Below, one piece after another: positions 1 through 4,939 of a DNA stretch of 5,113 nt (position 1 is the first letter of the stretch; each line of letters starts with the position of its first letter). Below the pieces are notes generated by a model, which had not been told where the DNA came from, ran no database searches, and was given only the letters and a program-made list of their open reading frames with translations. Made by a program: the position numbers and the translations under genes. Source of the DNA: Deltaproteobacteria bacterium (GTDB lineage Bacteria > Desulfobacterota > SM23-61); NCBI GenBank assembly GCA_026388915.1, contig JAPLIW010000578.1, positions 1 to 5,113 of the forward strand. Direction: 5' to 3'.

Positions 1-158
1 GCAGCGGTGTCCACAAGGATCTTCTTATCTGCTCCCTCGATATACCACGTAACATTCGGAACCTGAATCTTCTGCCCATAATGGAATCGATACATGAGGA
101 CAGCCTTGTCAAGTTCCATAGACGATAGGGGAAGAGCCCTAATTTTGTATTGCCTCAT
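1..158 (-). CDS. MBL-fold hydrolase, N-acyl-homoserine-lactonase-like (N-terminal part, runs off the window)
   Basis: Only the first 52 codons are present, reading leftward from ATG at 158-156. The peptide opens MRQYKIRALPLSSMELDKAV, continues through YRFHYGQKI and TWYIEGADKKILVDT, and is cut at the window edge. A short strand, then a [W]YIEGAD-type strand and a hydrophobic [IV]-[LV]-[IV]-D-T segment, is how AHL-lactonase-like metallo-beta-lactamase-fold proteins start. The HxHxDH metal-binding motif that would prove the fold lies outside the window. The start is fixed by a strong ribosome-binding site (AGGAGGA at 174-168, 9 nt away). An ATG seven bases upstream (165-163) is in another frame and stops after eight codons. 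Members of this family open lactones or related esters with a two-metal centre, usually in the cytoplasm. Quorum-signal hydrolysis is only one possibility, since many relatives have other substrates. The gene diverges from arfB. Confidence 0.6.
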   Translation of the reverse strand, partial: MRQYKIRALPLSSMELDKAVLMYRFHYGQKIQVPNVTWYIEGADKKILVDTA

Positions 159-167
159 CCTTCATGA

Positions 168-174
168 TCCTCCT
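168..174 (-). promoter_or_regulatory. Ribosome-binding site of the MBL-fold gene
   Basis: AGGAGGA on the minus strand, nine bases before the ATG at 158. It decides between two closely spaced ATG codons. Only the one at 158-156 opens a long frame, because the ATG at 165-163 meets TAG after eight codons. Confidence 0.7.
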
Positions 175-199
175 TTTGGTAACCAGGAACGGTGTTGAC

Positions 200-228
200 T
201 TTATTGCATTTCTATCCACAGTTGTCAA
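200..228 (-). promoter_or_regulatory. Candidate sigma-70 promoter for the MBL-fold gene
   Basis: On the minus strand there is a perfect -35 box TTGACA (228-223), a 17-nt spacer, and -10 AATAAA (205-200, four of six consensus bases). The -10 is preceded by TGC, which makes it an extended -10. Transcription would begin near 193, leaving a short leader of about 35 nt that contains the AGGAGGA ribosome-binding site. Box quality, spacing and position all fit. No experimental support can be seen. Confidence 0.4.
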
Positions 229-421
229 GGAATTAGGTAAAAACGAAGGGGAAAGTGAAAAGATCGCGACCCAGCCCCTGACATGCGCCTTGATGACGCA
301 CTGATTAGTCCCTCCGCAGTTACAGATGCAGAATGAAGATCAAATGCACCTAAGAAATGCGCCCTTGCCCGGGGGAGAACCGGCGCTTGCCAGAGAACCC
401 AACCCGGCGTACACTGAAGAC

Positions 422-844
422 ATGATTCGAGTTACCGGCACGATCACGATCGATGAGGAAGAAATTCATCAGCAATTCATCCGCGCCTCCGGCCCGGGGG
501 GGCAGAATGTCAATAAGGTCGCCACGGCCGTGCAGCTCCGCTTCGATGTGGCCCATTCCCCTTCCCTTCCCGAAGATGTTCGCGAACGCCTTACCCGTTT
601 AGCCGGAAAGCGTATGACCAAGGAAGGTTATCTTATCATCGATGCCCGGCGGTTCCGCACCCAGGAACAAAACCGCCAGGACTCTGTTGCCCGATTGGTG
701 GATCTGATCCGCCAGGCAGCGCAAAAGCCCAAAATCCGCAAACGGACAAAGCCCACGCTGGCGTCCAAGGAACGACGGCTGGAGAGCAAACATCGCCGCG
801 GCAAGATCAAACACCTGCGCCGTGCGGGACCGGAATCGAACTGA
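422..844 (+). CDS. arfB: Peptidyl-tRNA hydrolase ArfB (alternative ribosome-rescue factor, release factor-like)
   Basis: ArfB enters stalled ribosomes that lack a stop codon and hydrolyses the peptidyl-tRNA, freeing the 50S subunit. From ATG 422 the product is 140 residues, the length of the E. coli protein (YaeJ) as I know it. GGQ falls at residues 26-28, also as in E. coli, inside RASGPGGQNVNK, with the usual downstream TAVQLRFDV. The GGQ glutamine positions the attacking water. After the globular domain (about 1-105) comes a very basic tail containing KPKIRKRTKPTLASKERRLE and ending in an R/K-rich stretch. In this family that tail slides into the empty mRNA channel. It lacks the codon-recognition domains of RF1 and RF2. 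The frame stays open upstream to an ATG at 326, which would add 32 residues with no family resemblance (PLPGGEPALAREPNP). Neither start has a good ribosome-binding site, so I chose 422 by length and GGQ position. The gene seems monocistronic. Confidence 0.9.
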   Translation: MIRVTGTITIDEEEIHQQFIRASGPGGQNVNKVATAVQLRFDVAHSPSLPEDVRERLTRLAGKRMTKEGYLIIDARRFRTQEQNRQDSVARLVDLIRQAAQKPKIRKRTKPTLASKERRLESKHRRGKIKHLRRAGPESN

Positions 845-972
845 TACGCTTTCTTTTAGTTATTCCACCCGGCACGTTAGGGCAAAGTTGGCTTTCCTGA
901 AATTGCGAAAAGACCGGGAAAAAGGTAGCGGGCTTGTGCATAAGACTTCCGGTTAGCAGGGAAAACAAATCC

Positions 973-1297
973 ATGGCCGAGAAAGACGAGAAAAAAGGCT
1001 GGGTGATGGTGATCGCGTGCCGGTTTTAACGCTTTGGGCGGCGGTGGTGGCTGAGGTCCTGGGGTTCGAGCACGATGAAGGACTGACCCTCGGGCGGGCG
1101 AAGGCTGGGCTGAACGCTTAATCCAAAGGTGTTTCCTTGAGGCTCTTCCAACCAATCCCCGGGGGAACAAAGGGACTGGGGGCAAAAACTTACGCCCCGT
1201 ATGAGAAATCTCGGCCGGAGATTCCTCCTGGCAATAAAAGATGGGGGCCTCCGGCCAACTGGATATAGCCCTCATCCGCAGGATGGCTTCGGTCTAA
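973..1297 (+). pseudogene. Eroded protein-coding gene: two apparent frameshifts and one in-frame stop
   Basis: A coherent protein can be read only by changing frame. Starting at ATG 973, MAEKDEKKGWVMVIA reads to about 1017. A -1 shift there continues as RVPVLTLWAAVVAEVLGF, then DEGLTLGRAKAGLNA, to a TAA at 1119-1121. The same frame reads on as SKGVSLRLFQPIP, then YEKSRPEIPPGNKRW, to about 1244. A second -1 shift in a run of five G (1243-1247) gives GASGQLDIALIRRMASV and a TAA at 1295-1297. From memory, a widespread uncharacterised bacterial family carries a helical LWAAVVAE-LGF--DEALTLGRAVAGLNA-SKG segment and a C-terminal RPEIP--GWGA-G-LD--LIR segment. That would make the TAA a mutated tyrosine or glutamine codon and suggests a middle part was lost between LFQP and YEKSRPEIP. 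I cannot name the family and could not verify the match. Function is unknown. The opposite-strand reading frame here is proline-rich and looks like chance. Confidence 0.5.
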
Positions 1298-1369
1298 CCC
1301 AATTCTCCCGGACAGAGGATAAAGCACAGAAAGCGCCATTATTTTGGCACTGACTTGCAAATAAGGTTG

Positions 1370-1397
1370 CTCGTTACTGGTTACTCGTTACTCGCTG
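1370..1397 (+). repeat. Heptamer array 1 (CTCGTTA x4)
   Basis: Four adjoining 7-bp units: CTCGTTA, CTGGTTA, CTCGTTA and CTCGCTG. The period is exact, and the units differ by one or two substitutions with no insertions or deletions. This is the first of three heptamer arrays upstream of the dehydrogenase gene. Confidence 0.75.
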
Positions 1398-1440
1398 TTC
1401 CATCTTGAATCCTCCCCCTATTCCCTCTTTTCTTTTCCTT

Positions 1441-1468
1441 GAACACTGAACATCCAACACTCAGCACT
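1441..1468 (+). repeat. Heptamer array 2 (GAACACT x4, degenerate)
   Basis: Four consecutive 7-bp units: GAACACT, GAACATC, CAACACT and CAGCACT. The core is [GC]A[AG]CA[CT][CT]. The unit sequence differs from arrays 1 and 3, but the period is the same. The array drifts directly into GCACCCA, which resembles the next array. Confidence 0.6.
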
Positions 1469-1484
1469 GCACCCAATCCCCCCC

Positions 1485-1519
1485 TGCACGCTGCACCCAG
1501 CACCCTGCCCCCTGCACCC
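1485..1519 (+). repeat. Heptamer array 3 (TGCACCC x5); contains the left arm of a 31-bp inverted repeat
   Basis: Five consecutive units: TGCACGC, TGCACCC, AGCACCC, TGCCCCC and TGCACCC. A further TGCACCC lies out of phase at 1468-1474. Positions 1491-1521 are the perfect reverse complement of 2756-2786 on the far side of the dehydrogenase gene. Confidence 0.8.
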
Positions 1520-1526
1520 TTTTTCT

Positions 1527-1555
1527 TTTACCCTTCCCCTGTTTTATGCTATGAT
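1527..1555 (+). promoter_or_regulatory. Candidate extended -10 sigma-70 promoter for the acyl-CoA dehydrogenase gene
   Basis: The -35 is TTTACC (1527-1532, four of six consensus bases), then a 17-nt spacer, then -10 TATGAT (1550-1555, five of six), with TGC at 1547-1549 supplying an extended -10. Transcription would begin near 1562 and give a leader of about 43 nt with the GGAGG site near its end. The promoter sits immediately downstream of heptamer array 3, so the left inverted-repeat arm would not be in this transcript. Confidence 0.5.
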
Positions 1556-1591
1556 TCTCCCGCCTTTATCAACTAGAGCTATCACACTCAC

Positions 1592-1599
1592 AAGGAGGA
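1592..1599 (+). promoter_or_regulatory. Ribosome-binding site of the acyl-CoA dehydrogenase gene
   Basis: AAGGAGGA, with its GGAGG core six bases before ATG 1605. It fixes the start at 1605 and excludes an in-frame ATG at 1551, which lies inside the -10 box and would add 18 residues that do not belong to the family. Confidence 0.85.
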
Positions 1600-1604
1600 A
1601 CATT

Positions 1605-2750
1605 ATGGATTACGAACTGCCGGAAAGCTTAAGATTGATGCGGGATACCGCTCGCCGGTTTGTGAAGAATGAGCTGGAAACCATCTCGCAAAAGGTGGAA
1701 GAAGAAGAAAAGGTTCCGGAGAGCGTGGTGCAGAAGATGCGGGAGATGGGGTTTTTCGGCCTATCGATCCCGGAAGAATACGGAGGGATGGGGCTGGGTA
1801 CCCTCGGCGAATGCATCATGAATGAAGAATTCGGGAAGACCAACGCCTGCTTCCGTTCCCGGTTCGGGACCAACAACGGAATCGGGTCCCAGGGGATTCT
1901 GATCGATGGGACACCGGAACAGAAAGAGAAATACCTCCCCCGGATCGCCAGCGGGGAGTGGACGGCGGCCTTTGCCCTCACCGAGCCGAACGCCGGGTCC
2001 GATGCGGCCAATATCCAGACCAAAGCCGAGAAAAAGGGGGATGTATACCTCCTCAATGGACTGAAGCATTTCATCACCAACGGGGACATCGCCGACGTAG
2101 CCACGGTCATGGCGGTGACGGACAAGACCAAGGGCCCGCGGGGGGTGACGGCCTTCATCGTGGAGAAGACCTTCCCGGGATACTCGGTGGGCAAGATCGA
2201 CAAGAAGATGGGAATCCACGGAAACAACACCTCCGAGATCGTCTTCGAGGACTGCCAGGTGCCGGCGAAGAACATCATCGGACTGCAGGAGGGCCGGGGT
2301 TTCTCCACGGCCATGAAAGTCCTGGAGAAAGGCAGAATTACCATCGGAGCCACGTGCGTGGGAACCGCGCAGTACTGCCTGGATTTAAGCATCGCCCATT
2401 CCAAACAAAGAGTGCAATTCGGGAAACCCATCTGTGTCAACCAGGCCATCCAGTGGATGCTGGCCGATATGGCCATTGCCATCTACACCGCAAGGCAGAT
2501 TGTCTACCATACCGCCTGGTGCCGGGACCAGAAGCAAAGAGTGACCCAGCAGGCGGCCATGGTCAAAGTGTACTGCACGGAAATGGTGAACCGGGTAGTG
2601 GACTCGGCCCTGCAGATCCACGGAGGCATGGGATACATGAAAGAGTCCCCCATCGAGCGCATCTACCGCGACATGAGGTTGTTTCGGATTTTCGAGGGAA
2701 CCTCCGAAGTGCAGCGGATGGTGATCTCCAGGGAAATGCTCAAAGACTAA
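1605..2750 (+). CDS. Acyl-CoA dehydrogenase (FAD-dependent, short/medium-chain type architecture)
   Basis: The 381-residue product has the standard length and order of the family: N-terminal helical domain (about 1-120), beta domain (about 121-230) and C-terminal helical domain (about 231-381). Near the first signature, ALTEPNAGSD lies at 124-133; the position usually taken by a small residue just after it is Asn136. The second signature runs from Gln338 through GGMGY to Asp356 and fits fully. RVQFGKPI at 269-276 is the usual FAD/dimer segment. Glu364 in FEGTSEVQR (363-371) is the catalytic base in the position used by short- and medium-chain enzymes. The soluble enzyme should oxidise an acyl-CoA to the 2,3-enoyl-CoA and pass electrons to ETF. 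The actual acyl group cannot be deduced; straight-chain, branched and alicyclic acyl-CoAs all remain possible. It is followed after 118 bp by a ThDP enzyme on the same strand. A 31-bp inverted repeat lies on both sides of the gene. Confidence 0.95.
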   Translation: MDYELPESLRLMRDTARRFVKNELETISQKVEEEEKVPESVVQKMREMGFFGLSIPEEYGGMGLGTLGECIMNEEFGKTNACFRSRFGTNNGIGSQGILIDGTPEQKEKYLPRIASGEWTAAFALTEPNAGSDAANIQTKAEKKGDVYLLNGLKHFITNGDIADVATVMAVTDKTKGPRGVTAFIVEKTFPGYSVGKIDKKMGIHGNNTSEIVFEDCQVPAKNIIGLQEGRGFSTAMKVLEKGRITIGATCVGTAQYCLDLSIAHSKQRVQFGKPICVNQAIQWMLADMAIAIYTARQIVYHTAWCRDQKQRVTQQAAMVKVYCTEMVNRVVDSALQIHGGMGYMKESPIERIYRDMRLFRIFEGTSEVQRMVISREMLKD

Positions 2751-2757
2751 AAATGAA

Positions 2758-2806
2758 GGGTGCAGGGGGCAGGGTGCTGGGTGCAGAATGCAGGGGGTAG
2801 GGTGTA
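2758..2806 (+). repeat. Heptamer array 4 (GGGTGCA x7); contains the right arm of the inverted repeat
   Basis: Seven in-phase units begin eight bases after the dehydrogenase stop codon: GGGTGCA, GGGGGCA, GGGTGCT, GGGTGCA, GAATGCA, GGGGGTA and GGGTGTA. It is the same family as array 3 in the opposite orientation. Positions 2756-2786 match 1491-1521 perfectly as an inverted repeat, and beyond that the match continues imperfectly (the next two bases differ, then nine match). Confidence 0.85.
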
Positions 2807-2832
2807 AGGTCGTAGCCGCGCCCTTGACATTA

Positions 2833-2853
2833 GCTCTTTGCTCTCTGCTTTTT
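2833..2853 (+). repeat. Heptamer array 5 (GCTCTTT x3)
   Basis: Three adjoining 7-bp units, GCTCTTT, GCTCTCT and GCTTTTT, lie directly upstream of the ribosome-binding site of the ThDP enzyme gene. Three degenerate pyrimidine-rich units could be chance. The shared period with the four neighbouring arrays is the reason to list it. Confidence 0.45.
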
Positions 2854-2856
2854 GAA

Positions 2857-2864
2857 GGGGAGGG
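2857..2864 (+). promoter_or_regulatory. Ribosome-binding site of the ThDP enzyme gene
   Basis: GGGGAGGG, with its GGAGG core five bases before ATG 2869. It supports 2869 as the start, with a short unstructured N-terminus of about 16 residues before the first conserved strand. Confidence 0.75.
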
Positions 2865-2868
2865 TTGA

Positions 2869-4614
2869 ATGTCCGTTGGGAAAATTTCCGGAAGGGGCGT
2901 AACTAAACCGATAACCGTTTCCGTCGACAACACCGGCCAGGCTTACCTGGAAATCCTCAGGGACAGGGGAGTGAAGTATTTCTTCGGCAATGCGGGCACG
3001 GACTTTGCCCCGCTCATCGACGGGTTTGCCCGGTTCGCGGCGGAGGGCAAAGAATATCCCAAGCCGGTCCTGGTTCCCCATGAATTTACGGCGGTGAGCA
3101 TGGCCCACGGGTACGCCATGATCACCGGCGAACCCCAGGTGGTCATGGTCCACGTGAACGTGGGAACGGCCAACGGGGTGACCGGAGTGATGAACGCCTC
3201 GCGCGCCAATATCCCTTTGATCTTCACCGCGGGGAGAACCCCGATTACCGAGGGAGAGGTCAAGGGAGGACGCAACCTGCACATTCACTGGGCCCAGGAG
3301 TCTTTCGACCAGGCTTCCATGCTGCGGGAGTATGTGAAGTGGGACTACGAATTGCGCTGCTTTGCCCAGGTGGAAAAAGTTGTGGACCGGGCGTTAAGCA
3401 TCGCCCTGTCCGAGCCCAAGGGCCCGGTGTACCTGAGCCTTCCCCGGGAGGTCCTCGCCGAAGAACATCGAGAGTTTACCTACACGCCCGCCGGCCCCAG
3501 GCTGTACCCGAAGCCGGGACCCGACGCCGAAGCCGTCCGCCAGGCAGCATGGCTGCTGAAAGACGCCAAGAACCCCCTGGTGATTACCTCCATGGCGGGG
3601 AAAAACCCTGCGGCCGTGGGGGAGTTGGTGAAGCTCTGCGAAGCTTTTGCCCTGCCCGTGACCATCCCCATGAGCAACCTGTACCTGAATTTCCCCACCG
3701 ATCACCCCCTGCACCTGGGGTTTGACCCCATGCGCTTCCTGCCGGAGGCCGATGTGATCCTGGTGATCGAATCGGACGTCCCCTGGTTCCCCATCCGCTC
3801 CAAACCCAAACCGGGGGCCCGGGTCATCCAGATGGGGATCGATCCGCTCTTTTCCCGCTATCCCATGCGGACTTTCCCGGCGGACGTTCCGCTGGTCTGC
3901 GATCCGGAAGCGGGCCTGAAAGCCCTCCGGGAAGCTCTGGCCCCCCATCGGTCGGCGAAGCGAAAGATCATTCAGGGCCGCTTCCAAAAACTGGGCCGGG
4001 AACACGCGGCTCAGCGGGCGGCCTGGAAGGCCGCGGCGGAAAAAGTGCGCAAAGCGTATCCGATTGACATGGAGTGGGTTTCCTACTGCGTGGGACGGGT
4101 AAGGGATTCCCGTACGGTTTTGATCAACGAATACGACCTGCGGGTTCATCAGGTCTCCATCAATGAACCCGGTTCCTTTTTCGGCTCGCCCATGTCCAGC
4201 GGGCTGGGCTGGTGTTTTGGCGCGGCCCTGGGGGTTAAGCTGGCCAGGCCGGACTCCGTTCCCGTCATCTGCATGGGGGACGGGGCGTACCATTTCACCG
4301 GCGCCACCGCCTGCCATTTCATGGCTCAGAAGCTGCCGGTGGTGGCCGTCGTTTTCAACAACCAGTGCTGGAACGCGGTGAAGGGATCGGTCACGGATCT
4401 CTACCCGCAGGGATGGGCCGTGCGGCAGGGACACTTCTCTCTTTGCGACCTTGAACCCTCTCCGGCTTACGAGAAGATCGCGGAAGCGTTCGGAGGATAC
4501 GGGGAGAGGGTGGAAGACCCGGACAAGATCATCCCCGCCTTGAAACGGGCCATAAAGGCCGTCCGACAGGAGAAACGCCAGGCCCTACTGAACGTCATCT
4601 GCAAACATCCTTGA
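2869..4614 (+). CDS. Thiamine-diphosphate-dependent enzyme, acetolactate synthase superfamily, substrate unknown
   Basis: The 581-residue protein has three domains in the usual order: pyrimidine-binding (about 17-190), central (about 215-355) and pyrophosphate-binding (about 405-575). His71-Glu72 in VPHEFTAVSMAHGYA places Glu72 as the residue that activates the ThDP aminopyrimidine. GDG at 470-472, followed by NN at 497-498, is the metal/diphosphate motif. SEPKGPVYLSLPREV (181-195) closes the first domain as in relatives. Such enzymes decarboxylate 2-oxoacids or cleave or join C-C bonds next to a carbonyl. True acetolactate synthase seems unlikely, because no regulatory-subunit gene is adjacent and the segment IHWAQESFDQ (139-148) stands where biosynthetic enzymes have a different conserved sequence. 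I recall similar proteins annotated only as thiamine-pyrophosphate-requiring protein. No signal peptide or membrane segment is present, so it is cytoplasmic. It is 118 bp downstream of the acyl-CoA dehydrogenase gene and may be cotranscribed with it. Confidence 0.88.
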   Translation: MSVGKISGRGVTKPITVSVDNTGQAYLEILRDRGVKYFFGNAGTDFAPLIDGFARFAAEGKEYPKPVLVPHEFTAVSMAHGYAMITGEPQVVMVHVNVGTANGVTGVMNASRANIPLIFTAGRTPITEGEVKGGRNLHIHWAQESFDQASMLREYVKWDYELRCFAQVEKVVDRALSIALSEPKGPVYLSLPREVLAEEHREFTYTPAGPRLYPKPGPDAEAVRQAAWLLKDAKNPLVITSMAGKNPAAVGELVKLCEAFALPVTIPMSNLYLNFPTDHPLHLGFDPMRFLPEADVILVIESDVPWFPIRSKPKPGARVIQMGIDPLFSRYPMRTFPADVPLVCDPEAGLKALREALAPHRSAKRKIIQGRFQKLGREHAAQRAAWKAAAEKVRKAYPIDMEWVSYCVGRVRDSRTVLINEYDLRVHQVSINEPGSFFGSPMSSGLGWCFGAALGVKLARPDSVPVICMGDGAYHFTGATACHFMAQKLPVVAVVFNNQCWNAVKGSVTDLYPQGWAVRQGHFSLCDLEPSPAYEKIAEAFGGYGERVEDPDKIIPALKRAIKAVRQEKRQALLNVICKHP

Positions 4615-4621
4615 TATTGCG

Positions 4622-4650
4622 GGACGCAGATGAAGGCCGATTTTCAGGAT
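4622..4650 (+). repeat. Decamer array a (GGACGCAGAT-like, about 3 units)
   Basis: GGACGCAGAT, GAAGGCCGAT and TTTCAGGAT (the last is 9 bp). It is the most degenerate of three arrays sharing the plan GGACxCxGAT, GAAxxCxGAT, then a third unit ending in GAT. It starts seven bases after the ThDP enzyme stop codon. Confidence 0.5.
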
Positions 4651-4675
4651 CTTTAATAGCGAAAAGACAGTTATT

Positions 4676-4705
4676 GGACACAGATGAACACAGATAAACT
4701 TAGAT
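4676..4705 (+). repeat. Decamer array b (GGACACAGAT x3)
   Basis: GGACACAGAT, GAACACAGAT and AAACTTAGAT at exact 10-bp spacing. It aligns without gaps to the array at 4831-4860, where the AGAT endings become GGAT. Confidence 0.7.
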
Positions 4706-4710
4706 AAGAA

Positions 4711-4748
4711 AGTGCCTAAAGTTACAAATGCCTAGAGTGCCTAAAGTT
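4711..4748 (+). repeat. Direct duplication of AGTGCCTAAAGTT
   Basis: The 13-bp word occurs at 4711-4723 and again at 4736-4748. The 12 bp between them (ACAAATGCCTAG) contain a partial third copy, ATGCCTAG, so this is a short degenerate tandem array. Confidence 0.65.
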
Positions 4749-4784
4749 GAAAACAAGGCTTTAACGCCTTTGACTCCGAAATCC

Positions 4785-4813
4785 GTACGGGCAACCCGGC
4801 GGGTCGCCCCTAC
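4785..4813. repeat. Strong palindrome (REP-like hairpin), 13-bp arms, 3-nt loop
   Basis: Left arm GTACGGGCAACCC (4785-4797), loop GGC, right arm GGGTCGCCCCTAC (4801-4813). Eleven of 13 arm positions pair. No T-run follows directly (the nearest is at 4825-4830), so it is a poor intrinsic terminator. I recall similar GTAGGGGCGACCC palindromes as dispersed intergenic repeats in several phyla, but could not check that here. Confidence 0.65.
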
Positions 4814-4830
4814 AAACTCCGAACTTTTTT

Positions 4831-4860
4831 GGACACGGATGAACACGGATTCTCACGGAT
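4831..4860 (+). repeat. Decamer array c (GGACACGGAT x3)
   Basis: GGACACGGAT, GAACACGGAT and TCTCACGGAT, with an exact 10-bp period. This is the cleanest of the three decamer arrays and is followed by TTTCTAATTT. Confidence 0.75.
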
Positions 4861-4879
4861 TTTCTAATTTCGGTATTAT
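4850..4879 (+). promoter_or_regulatory. Weak candidate promoter for the exported-protein gene
   Basis: -10 TATTAT (4874-4879, five of six consensus bases), with a poor -35 TTCTCA (4850-4855, four of six) at an 18-nt spacer, partly inside decamer array c. It would start transcription about 55 bp before ATG 4940. The surrounding sequence is AT-rich, so a chance match is possible. Confidence 0.25.
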
Positions 4880-4939
4880 AAACTTTGGACAGTTTCGGCA
4901 CTCTGAATCCTGCGTTTATCCGGGTCCCATAAAAAAGAA

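Larger units (their letters stand above)
1298..1526. other. Repeat-rich intergenic stretch between the eroded gene and the dehydrogenase promoter
   Basis: There is no credible reading frame on either strand. The left part (1298-1369) is featureless to me. From 1370 on it is a near-continuous mosaic of three different 7-bp arrays, listed separately, separated by pyrimidine-rich sequence (about 1400-1440). The mosaic ends just before the candidate promoter of the acyl-CoA dehydrogenase gene. Confidence 0.6.
4615..4939. other. Repeat-mosaic intergenic region after the ThDP enzyme gene
   Basis: This stretch of about 325 bp carries no convincing gene. It consists of three 10-bp-period arrays, a 13-bp duplicated word and a strong palindrome, listed separately, followed by an AT-rich stretch (4861-4939) that leads into the exported-protein gene. 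There is no clear intrinsic terminator, as the palindrome has no adjoining T-run. A reading frame at 4728-4943 runs through all the repeats and looks like chance. Confidence 0.6.

Noticed and set aside
877..1275. 132-codon reading frame on the minus strand
   Set aside because: It is low-complexity and proline-rich, has no family resemblance, and lies opposite the better-supported eroded plus-strand gene.
1345..1359. Sigma-54-like sequence TTGGCACTGACTTGCA (1344-1359)
   Set aside because: The GG and GC elements are 9 nt apart rather than the required 10, and there is no gene directly downstream. The better promoter for the next gene is at 1527-1555.
1370..1519. CRISPR-like repeat array
   Set aside because: The units are 7 bp, contiguous and without spacers, and no cas genes are nearby.
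1551..1604. In-frame ATG at 1551 as the dehydrogenase start
   Set aside because: It overlaps the candidate -10 box, has no ribosome-binding site, and adds 18 residues foreign to the family. ATG 1605 has a textbook GGAGG.
2824..2829. Perfect TTGACA upstream of the ThDP enzyme gene
   Set aside because: No -10-like hexamer occurs at 16-18 nt (the sequence there is GCTTTT), so it is not called as a promoter.
3394..4434. Long minus-strand reading frame opposite the ThDP enzyme gene, and similar long frames opposite or overlapping the dehydrogenase
   Set aside because: They are shadows of GC-rich coding sequence, with no recognisable domain, and the plus-strand frames carry intact catalytic motifs.
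4755..4770. Hairpin AAGGC-TTTAAC-GCCTT as a terminator
   Set aside because: The stem is only 5 bp and no T-run follows.
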